From Jeotgalicoccus sp. (GTDB lineage Bacteria; Bacillota; Bacilli; Staphylococcales; Salinicoccaceae): a DNA stretch of 64,000 nt. The DNA is taken from the NCBI GenBank assembly GCA_003513765.1, contig DONT01000010.1:107873-171872 (forward strand), written 5' to 3'. The translations under genes and the position numbers were made by a program. Shown piece by piece: positions 58,305 through 64,000 of this stretch. Positions within the stretch are counted from its first letter, which is position 1, and every line of letters starts with the position of its first letter. The notes beneath the pieces were generated by a model. It did not search any database and was not told the DNA's origin. It saw only the letters and a program-made list of their open reading frames with translations.

Positions 58305-59327
58305 ATGTATTTAATCGAACCATTTCGCAATGGAGAATATATTACAGACGGTGCATATGCGCTTGCAATGCAGGTCTATGTTCAGGACAATATCTTTTTA
58401 GATGAGGGAATTATTTTCCCTTACCACTGTAAACCGAAAGTGGAAATTGGACGCTTCCAAAATGCTATTTCAGAAGTGAATCAGGATTACCTTGAAGAAA
58501 ATGATATTCTGCTCGTAAGACGAGATACCGGCGGCGGAGCAATTTTAGTAGATGATGGTGCGGTAAACGTATGTTTCTTAGTGCCTGAAGATACAGGGGT
58601 TTACGGAGACTATAAAAAAATGTATGCACCTGTTATTCAAGCGCTGAACAATCTGGGAGTTAAAAACGTCGAACAGAGCGGCAGAAATGATCTGATTATC
58701 GACGGTAAGAAAGTATCAGGCGGAGCGATGACCATGTCAAATGGCCGTGTGTACGGCGGTTTTTCACTGCTTTTAGATATTAATACTGAAGCGATGGTTG
58801 CTGTACTTAACCCGAACCGTAAAAAAATTGAGTCAAAAGGCATCAAATCTGTTCAGAGCAGAGTGACAACATTGCGCGAACATCTGGCACCGGAATACAA
58901 AGATGTGACAACGGATGAATTTAAAGATTTAATTATTAAAGAATTCCTGTCTGTCGACGAGGTAAATGATGCAAAACGTTATGAGCTTACTGATAAAGAC
59001 TGGGCAGAAATCGACAAACTTGTTGAAGAGAAATATAAAAACTGGGATTGGAACTACGGTAAGGCGCCGCGTTATTCTTATAACAGAGATGGGCGTTTAT
59101 CAGCAGGAACAGTAGATATTTCCCTCGATATTGAAGCGGGCAGAATTGATCACTGCTCGATTTTTGGCGACTTTTTCGGACAGGGCGAGATTAAAGATGT
59201 TGAAGAGGCACTTAAAGGTACCAGAGTAGTCAGAGAAGACTTAAATGAAAAGCTGAATTCACTGGATTTAGACCATTATTTTGGTAAATTAGAAGCTTCG
59301 GAACTGACAGAGTTAATTTTAAGTTAA
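58305..59327 (+). CDS. lplA2: Lipoate-protein ligase A2 of the SirTM locus
   Basis: 340 residues from the ATG at 58305 (AAAGG about nine bases upstream); the ATG at 58296 is too close to that site. The biotin/lipoate-ligase catalytic domain has CKPKVEIGRFQNAISEVNQDYL, RRDTGGGAILVDDGAVNVCF (the RRxxGGG lipoate-binding loop), GRNDLIIDGKKVSGGAM with the catalytic lysine, and a C-terminal accessory domain (KNWDWNYGKAPRY). LplA2-type ligases specifically modify GcvH-L. It is the last gene of the cluster and ends at a terminator. Confidence 0.92.
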   Translation: MYLIEPFRNGEYITDGAYALAMQVYVQDNIFLDEGIIFPYHCKPKVEIGRFQNAISEVNQDYLEENDILLVRRDTGGGAILVDDGAVNVCFLVPEDTGVYGDYKKMYAPVIQALNNLGVKNVEQSGRNDLIIDGKKVSGGAMTMSNGRVYGGFSLLLDINTEAMVAVLNPNRKKIESKGIKSVQSRVTTLREHLAPEYKDVTTDEFKDLIIKEFLSVDEVNDAKRYELTDKDWAEIDKLVEEKYKNWDWNYGKAPRYSYNRDGRLSAGTVDISLDIEAGRIDHCSIFGDFFGQGEIKDVEEALKGTRVVREDLNEKLNSLDLDHYFGKLEASELTELILS

Positions 59328-59352
59328 ATTAAGAATAAATTATGTTGTTTTA

Positions 59353-59384
59353 GGGTATCTTCATTTATGAGGATACTCTTTTTA
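59353..59384 (+). terminator. Intrinsic terminator of the SirTM cluster
   Basis: A seven-bp stem (GGGTATC / GATACTC, one G-T pair) with a 12-base loop is followed by five T. Confidence 0.8.
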
Positions 59385-59439
59385 ATATAAATTATGGTAA
59401 ACTGATAGAAATGCAGTATGTGTGACAGGAGGGTGTTTA

Positions 59440-59949
59440 GTGCAGCAGTTATATGCCAAAGTTATCGATGAGGAACAACATCAGGGTGTAACGATTATAG
59501 ATAGTAATAATAACGTTGTCGGGGATGTTTTTGCTACGACGATATCAGGCTGTGATGAGAAGAATACTTATGGTTTTCAGCACGCTAATGGTACTGAAAT
59601 TTTGCTCGGTCTTCAAAGGAGAAGATTTAAAGATTTAAACGTGGCAAAATATACAGTTGAATATATGGGTAAACGTTTTACCTTTAAAGAACGCAAGCTT
59701 CACAATTTTATGAACTTCAGAGCGGATGGCATTGTACTGGAGACACCTTATATTTTTAAAGATGACAAAGAGGTCACTTTAACGATGCACCGTGAAGAGA
59801 ATTTAATCGGTTCGATGAATGATCATAAAATATTCGTAGACGATATTTCAGATATTGAAGCGGGACTTCTAATACTGATGTATTTTATGTTTAAGTTATA
59901 TAAACGGGAAGACTATCACATTGCCCGGATTTTGCACCGCAACTGGTAG
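59440..59949 (+). CDS. LURP-one/Tubby-like domain protein
   Basis: 169 residues from the GTG at 59440, preceded by AGGAGGG; the longer start lies upstream of this site. A beta-barrel-like pattern (YAKVIDEEQHQGVTIIDSNNNVVGDVFATT, YTVEYMGKRFTFKERKLHNFMNFRADGIV, LTMHREENLIGSMNDHKIFVDD) resembles the Tubby C-terminal/LURP-one (YxjI-like) fold. It ends in a hydrophobic helix (EAGLLILMYFMFKLYKRED), which may bind the membrane. The assignment is by pattern only. It follows the SirTM cluster terminator and is probably a separate unit. Confidence 0.55.
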   Translation: MQQLYAKVIDEEQHQGVTIIDSNNNVVGDVFATTISGCDEKNTYGFQHANGTEILLGLQRRRFKDLNVAKYTVEYMGKRFTFKERKLHNFMNFRADGIVLETPYIFKDDKEVTLTMHREENLIGSMNDHKIFVDDISDIEAGLLILMYFMFKLYKREDYHIARILHRNW

Positions 59950-60026
59950 TAAATGAGTATAAATTTTGTAAAAAATTTTTAAATATTGTAAAGTTATCTA
60001 TAATGATTTAGTTGAGGAGGCAGTAT

Positions 60027-60254
60027 ATGTTAAGAATATTTTGTGTGGCGATTCCAGTCCTTGTTTTACTGCTGCCTCTATTTATGGATGCATCTGTGGT
60101 ATGGATTCTAAATATACTTCTGACATCGCTCGGAACGATTTTCGGGTATATTAACTACAAATACAGAAAAGACAAATTGTGGCTCGGCGTACTAATTGTA
60201 AACGGGATTTTATTCTTGTATTACGTATATGCAACGATTAATTTCTTCGTATAA
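60027..60254 (+). CDS. Small three-helix membrane protein
   Basis: 75 residues from the ATG at 60027 with a perfect GAGGAGG ribosome-binding site. Three hydrophobic segments (FCVAIPVLVLLLPLF, VWILNILLTSLGTIFGYI, WLGVLIVNGILFLYYVYA) are joined by a short basic loop (NYKYRKDKL). No family is recognised. The stop codon lies at the edge of a shared terminator. Confidence 0.65.
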   Translation: MLRIFCVAIPVLVLLLPLFMDASVVWILNILLTSLGTIFGYINYKYRKDKLWLGVLIVNGILFLYYVYATINFFV

Positions 60255-60284
60255 AAAGACTTCCCTCGAAAGGGAAGTCTTTTT
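60253..60284. terminator. Bidirectional terminator
   Basis: A perfect stem (AAAAAGACTTCCCT / AGGGAAGTCTTTTT) with a CGAA tetraloop. Confidence 0.95.
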
Positions 60285-61326
60285 AATTTTGCGGTTCAAT
60301 ATAGCTGTAGTCTTCGAAATCAAGTTCAGTAGGCAGGTTATTTAACAGACGTGCGACTTCCTGTCCGACGAATGGGCTCGCTGTCAATCCTGTTGAACCC
60401 ATACCGTTAACGACGAAAGTGTTCTTGTCGACGTAGCCGATAAACGGCAGGAAGTCACGGGTATACGGTTTTAATCCGACACCCATTTCAGTAATTTCCA
60501 CGTCTTCAGGTTTAAAGTATTTATACAGTTCATCCTGCAGGTAATTATAGCTTTCTGCGGTAGGAGCAGTATCAAATGAGTCCGTATCGATGTGAGTCGT
60601 ACCGATAACATACTCGTCGTTCTCCAGATGCACGATATAAGTCGGACCGAGTGCCATTACGACAGGGGACTGCAGGTCCTTTTGATTTTTTAATTTAAAG
60701 TGCATTATTTCCGCACGCTGATGGGCGATTTCAGGTTTATATGTCTGTTCTGCTCCCCAGGCACCGGTCGTGTATATTTTAAGGGTATCATCATTGCCGG
60801 CATCATAAGATTTATTTTCCCATATTCCGCCGTGCTTAATAAATGCTTCTTTTAACGCAGCAAGCAGTTTACGTCCTCTGACCTGGCCGCCGCCTTCTAC
60901 TATCAGTGCAGGGTAGTCCGTTGTGAGTGACGGATGCAGTGCAGATAATTCATCTTTAGTCAGCTGTCTGACTTCACCGACATCCGGATTATCTATCGCT
61001 TTATCGCTGATACGTTTCGTTGCTTTGTCAAAAATGTTTTCTTTGAACAGGCAGATCGCACCGCTGTTTTTATAGCCGGTTGAGAGGCCGGAATCTTTTT
61101 CCAGCATGCTGATAAACTCCGGATAATAATGAGCGCTTTTTGTTACAAGACGGTACCATTTTTTATTGCGGCGCTGGCTGATCCATGGACAGACAATTCC
61201 TGCCGATGCGAAAGTTGCCTGGCCTTTATCGTTACGATCGTAAATCGTCACGCTGTTGCCGAGTTTGACGAGATGATAGCCGATTGACGCTCCGGCAAGG
61301 CCGCCGCCGATAATCGTTATATTCAT
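60283..61326 (-). CDS. FAD-dependent D-amino acid oxidase/glycine oxidase-like enzyme
   Basis: 347 residues with an AGGAG ribosome-binding site. The N-terminal FAD motif is ITIIGGGLAGASIGYHLVKLGNSVTIYDRN. ASAGIVCPWISQRRNKKWYRL is a family feature of the DAO group. The substrate half has VEGGGQVRGRKLLAALKEAF, and the C-terminal NGMGSTGLTASPFVGQEVARLL is the second FAD segment. It probably oxidises a small amine or D-amino acid to an imine with hydrogen peroxide release. The substrate is not predictable. It is convergent with the small membrane protein. Confidence 0.87.
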   Translation of the reverse strand: MNITIIGGGLAGASIGYHLVKLGNSVTIYDRNDKGQATFASAGIVCPWISQRRNKKWYRLVTKSAHYYPEFISMLEKDSGLSTGYKNSGAICLFKENIFDKATKRISDKAIDNPDVGEVRQLTKDELSALHPSLTTDYPALIVEGGGQVRGRKLLAALKEAFIKHGGIWENKSYDAGNDDTLKIYTTGAWGAEQTYKPEIAHQRAEIMHFKLKNQKDLQSPVVMALGPTYIVHLENDEYVIGTTHIDTDSFDTAPTAESYNYLQDELYKYFKPEDVEITEMGVGLKPYTRDFLPFIGYVDKNTFVVNGMGSTGLTASPFVGQEVARLLNNLPTELDFEDYSYIEPQN

Positions 61327-61399
61327 TAAATCACTCCTGTGTTATGGCTGTTATAATTATGATATGTTAATTACAGACGAATAAGAAAGAGGCATGTAC

Positions 61400-61966
61400 A
61401 TGGACAAGCTCGAACTGAATATTTTTGAGAATAAATCTGCATTAAAGAGCATATCATGGATTCAAATTCTGGTAATGATCGGTACGTTTATAGTGCTGTA
61501 TTTACTTGAAGGATTTGTTATTCAGCCGACTGGCAGTGCACTTGTCGGCAGAGAGCAATTTGGTATTGTTGGTGCAGTATTTTTTATTATCGCACTATTT
61601 TTTATTATTATCATCGTTCACGAGGCGATTCACGGTATCTTTTTTAAAGTTTTTAACCCGGAAGGTAAAGTGAACTACGGATTTAAAGCGGGAATGGCTT
61701 ATGCAACTTCACCGGGAACTGTATATACGAGAGGGCAGTTTTTTATCATTATTATTATGCCGTTTGTGATTTTAACAGCATTAATGATGACAATGATGTT
61801 TATGCTGCCGAACCCGGCATATAAATACTATATCGCTCTGCATACAGGTGCGTGTGCGGGAGACTTCTACTATCTGTATCTGATATTAAAGCACAAGCAT
61901 CTGTCTTATGCTGTCGATACCGAAGTCGGCATGAGTCTGTATGAAACGAAGGAACAGACAATTTAA
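61400..61966 (+). CDS. DUF3267 membrane zinc-metalloprotease-like protein
   Basis: 188 residues from the ATG at 61400, with AAGAGG eight bases upstream. Four membrane helices (about residues 22-42, 58-80, 105-128, 130-150). Helix 2 carries IIIIVHEAIHGIFFKVF, an HEAIH (HExxH) zinc motif. GFKAGMAYATSPGTVYTRGQFFIIIIMPFVIL is typical of DUF3267. It resembles small site-2-protease-like membrane enzymes, but the family function is not proven. It lies immediately upstream of the LexA box and dinB. Confidence 0.82.
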   Translation: MDKLELNIFENKSALKSISWIQILVMIGTFIVLYLLEGFVIQPTGSALVGREQFGIVGAVFFIIALFFIIIIVHEAIHGIFFKVFNPEGKVNYGFKAGMAYATSPGTVYTRGQFFIIIIMPFVILTALMMTMMFMLPNPAYKYYIALHTGACAGDFYYLYLILKHKHLSYAVDTEVGMSLYETKEQTI

Positions 61967-61971
61967 TGTGT

Positions 61972-61985
61972 AGAACGTGCGTTCG
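61972..61985. promoter_or_regulatory. LexA (SOS) box of dinB
   Basis: AGAACGTGCGTTCG matches CGAAC-N4-GTTCG at nine of ten half-site positions and covers the expected -35 region of a TATAAT at 61994-61999. Confidence 0.8.
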
Positions 61986-62016
61986 TTATTTGATATAATG
62001 AATGTGGGTGAAGACG

Positions 62017-63087
62017 ATGGAAAAACGAATCATTCATATAGATATGGACGCATTTTATGCCCAGGTGGAGCAGTACGATAATCCTGAACTGAGAGGCAAA
62101 CCTGTAATAGTGGGCGGACGCTCATTTAACAGAGGTGTCGTTGCGACAGCGAGCTATGAGGCCCGTAAATTTGGCGTGCATTCGGCCATGCCGACGAAAA
62201 CTGCTCATAAACTGTGTCCAGACGGTATATTTGTCCATCCGCGTTTTGAACGGTATAAAGAAATTTCAGCCCAGGTCAGAGAAATATTTTTGAGTTACAC
62301 GGAGCTGATAGAACCGCTGAGCCTGGATGAAGCGTATCTGGATATTACAGAACTCGTCAGCAAGGAAACATCCTCAAGAGAAATTGCATTATCCATACAA
62401 AGTGAAATTTTTGAAAAAACAGGTCTGACATCGAGCAGCGGTATTTCATATAATAAGTACCTTGCGAAAATTGCTTCAGGCATGAATAAACCGAGAGCGA
62501 CGACAGTTATACATTACGATAATGTCCTTGAAATTTTGCATGAACTGCCTATCGGTAAATTCCCGGGCGTCGGTAAAGTGACTGAGGAAAAAATGGTCAG
62601 CCTGGGAATTAAAACAGGTAAAGATCTGTATGATACAGCTAAAAATGATTTAATATTAAAGTTCGGTAAACGCGGAGAGAGTTTATATAATAAAGCGCGG
62701 GGCATCGGCACAAACGAATTGACCGTGCAGCGTGAACGCAAGTCTGTCGGTAAAGAAACGACATTTAACTACGACCGCAACGATGATAAAGAGATATTAG
62801 CCGTGCTGGAAGACCTGTCGAATAAAGTCAGTATGAGGCTTGATGATAAAGAACTTGCAGGCAGAGTAGTAACGGTGAAAATTAAAACCGGTGACTTCGA
62901 AGCACATTCGAAACAAATGATGACGCTGGATCCCGTATTTAAAGGGGAAGATATTTATCATTATGCCTACAATCTTTATCATGAAGTGAAAGAACAGGAT
63001 GTGCCGATACGGTTAATTGGAGTGACAGTTTCAGGAATAGAACAGCGGCTCTACAGAAATATGACTATATATGATTTTATAATGTAG
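62017..63087 (+). CDS. dinB: DNA polymerase IV
   Basis: 356 residues from the ATG at 62017, with a GGTGAAG ribosome-binding site. It is a Y-family polymerase for lesion bypass: IIHIDMDAFYAQVE (metal aspartates), VATASYEARKFGVHSAMPTKTA, the catalytic SLDEAYLDITEL, SSGISYNKYLAKIASGMNKP and the little-finger domain. The C-terminal part ends without an obvious beta-clamp motif beyond RNMTIYDF. The LexA box marks it as SOS-induced. In staphylococci it is also near a DUF3267 gene and far from yolD. Confidence 0.95.
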   Translation: MEKRIIHIDMDAFYAQVEQYDNPELRGKPVIVGGRSFNRGVVATASYEARKFGVHSAMPTKTAHKLCPDGIFVHPRFERYKEISAQVREIFLSYTELIEPLSLDEAYLDITELVSKETSSREIALSIQSEIFEKTGLTSSSGISYNKYLAKIASGMNKPRATTVIHYDNVLEILHELPIGKFPGVGKVTEEKMVSLGIKTGKDLYDTAKNDLILKFGKRGESLYNKARGIGTNELTVQRERKSVGKETTFNYDRNDDKEILAVLEDLSNKVSMRLDDKELAGRVVTVKIKTGDFEAHSKQMMTLDPVFKGEDIYHYAYNLYHEVKEQDVPIRLIGVTVSGIEQRLYRNMTIYDFIM

Positions 63088-63136
63088 CAACTTTGTTATA
63101 CTGTTAAATAAGACTAAAAGTAAGAAGGTATAAATA

Positions 63137-63892
63137 ATGATAGTAAAAACACAGGAAGAACTAAAAAAATTAGAAGAAATCGGCCAAATATGCGGTCGCG
63201 TATTAAAAGCGACAGTTGAATATGCGAAAGTAGGCATGACAACGAAAGAACTCGATGACTATGCAGGAAAACTGCTTGAAGAATACGGTGCAAAAAGTGC
63301 GCCGATCAGCGAGTATGACTTCCCGGGGTACACGTGTATCAGTATTAACGAAGAAGTGGCGCACGGTATCCCCGGTCCGCGTAAACTTAAAGACGGAGAC
63401 ATTGTTAACGTCGATGTATCTGCAGTAAAAGACGGTTACTATTCAGATACAGGGATTTCATTTATCGCCGGGGAAAATGATGACCCGTTAAAACAAAAAG
63501 TTATTGATGTTACAGCAATGGCATTCGAAGAAGCACTGAAGAAAATTAAGCCCGGTGCAAAAGTTAGTCAGATCGGCCGTGCAGTCTTTAACACAGCACG
63601 TCAAAATGATTTAACAGTAATTAAAAATTTGACAGGTCACGGTGTAGGCACAAGTCTGCACGATCAGCCCCAGCACATTATGAACTACTATGACCCGACA
63701 GACAGAACAATTTTAAAAGAGGGAATGGTTATTGCAGTTGAACCATTTATCTCATCAAGAGCAACAATTGTTACAGACGGTAAAGATGACTGGGCATTTG
63801 AAACAAAAGACGGCAGCTACGTTGCACAAAAAGAACACACAATTATGGTAACGAGCGAAGGCCCGAAACTGTTAACTAAGATTGAAGACTAA
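63137..63892 (+). CDS. map: Methionine aminopeptidase, type I
   Basis: 251 residues, normal for type Ia enzymes, which remove the initiator methionine from new proteins. The five metal ligands are in VNVDVSAVKDGYYSDTGISF (two aspartates), LTGHGVGTSLHDQPQ (histidine), AVEPFISSRA (glutamate) and AQKEHTIMVT (glutamate). The EEVAHGIPGPRKLKDGD segment holds the catalytic histidine. It has an AGAAGGT ribosome-binding site. A strong terminator follows. Confidence 0.96.
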   Translation: MIVKTQEELKKLEEIGQICGRVLKATVEYAKVGMTTKELDDYAGKLLEEYGAKSAPISEYDFPGYTCISINEEVAHGIPGPRKLKDGDIVNVDVSAVKDGYYSDTGISFIAGENDDPLKQKVIDVTAMAFEEALKKIKPGAKVSQIGRAVFNTARQNDLTVIKNLTGHGVGTSLHDQPQHIMNYYDPTDRTILKEGMVIAVEPFISSRATIVTDGKDDWAFETKDGSYVAQKEHTIMVTSEGPKLLTKIED

Positions 63893-63902
63893 TTTTAATT
63901 TA

Positions 63903-63940
63903 GAAACCCTGTGCATCCAATGGATGCACAGGGTTTTTTG
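63903..63940 (+). terminator. Intrinsic terminator of map
   Basis: A 15-bp perfect stem (AAACCCTGTGCATCC / GGATGCACAGGGTTT) with an AAT loop and T run. Confidence 0.95.
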
Positions 63941-63949
63941 CAGGTATTG

Positions 63950-64000
63950 TAGCGGTATCCCACCAATGAACGGGTTTCATGTCAGAGGTAACGGTTTATC
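63950..64000. repeat. Possible start of another intergenic repeat element
   Basis: GGGTTTCATGTCAGAGGTAACGG resembles the TTTCATG-core unit of the array at 49947 and, on the other strand, the TGAAACCCGT word of the array at 9315. The window stops before a second copy could be seen. Confidence 0.35.

Noticed and set aside
1..64000. tRNA, rRNA, riboswitch, insertion sequence or prophage
   Set aside because: No cloverleaf, conserved rRNA stretch, T-box, transposase or phage gene was recognised on reading both strands; a covariance-model search would be needed to be certain for small RNAs.

Overview
The window looks like the chromosome of a low-to-moderate-GC Gram-positive coccus of the family Staphylococcaceae. 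The best evidence is a conserved housekeeping block between about 9.5 and 31 kb: ppaC, pncB, nadE, a UPF0316 protein, a NETI protein, purB, pcrB-pcrA-ligA-camS, gatCAB, dgkB and an RlmCD-type methyltransferase. This is close to the order known from Staphylococcus. Foreign-looking insertions (a VanY-like lipoprotein, a GrpB-like protein, a nucleotidase) and the lack of putP beside gatC suggest a relative outside Staphylococcus itself, possibly Jeotgalicoccus or Salinicoccus. That last step is inference. No rRNA, tRNA, insertion sequence, prophage or CRISPR array was recognised.

Layout. 0-5 kb: the end of an iron-siderophore binding protein, an M23 peptidase, a CapA-like phosphatase, a thiamine-binding protein, a zinc-ribbon membrane protein, an iron alcohol dehydrogenase and a Nudix hydrolase. 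5-9.4 kb: a Zur-controlled zinc-binding lipoprotein, rpmG, an atypical folD, an SOS-controlled YolD protein and a NERD protein. 9.5-31 kb: the core block. 31-38 kb: a complete-looking catechol (beta-ketoadipate) operon on the minus strand (catB-catA-DUF3237-pcaD-pcaI-pcaJ-pcaF) with a convergent IclR regulator and a cre-like site over its promoter. The muconolactone isomerase gene is missing, and a DUF3237 gene stands in its place. 38-47.7 kb: exonuclease III, transporters, a threonine/serine dehydratase, a small alarmone synthetase with a DUF1700/DUF4097 protein, a PadR-DUF2812 pair and a second iron alcohol dehydrogenase. 47.8-53.2 kb: a Fur-box siderophore-binding protein with a ferredoxin-NADP reductase-like flavoenzyme, a second RNA uracil methyltransferase, a GNAT and a medium-chain reductase.

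53.4-59.3 kb holds the most unusual system: an extended class-M sirtuin (SirTM) locus. It encodes a lipoate ligase, an ADP-ribosylating sirtuin, a zinc-type macrodomain, a GcvH-like lipoyl carrier and a luciferase-like monooxygenase, with a divergent old-yellow-enzyme homologue and one unrecognised protein. From the family literature, the ligase lipoylates the carrier, the sirtuin ADP-ribosylates it and the macrodomain removes the mark, in a redox-stress setting. The window ends with an amino-acid oxidase, a DUF3267 protein, an SOS-controlled dinB and map.

Regulatory sites read directly from sequence include a Zur box, a Fur box, two LexA boxes, a cre-like box, a perfect palindrome before padR and many intrinsic terminators. 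At three places just beyond terminators there are short tandem arrays with a 41-42 bp period.
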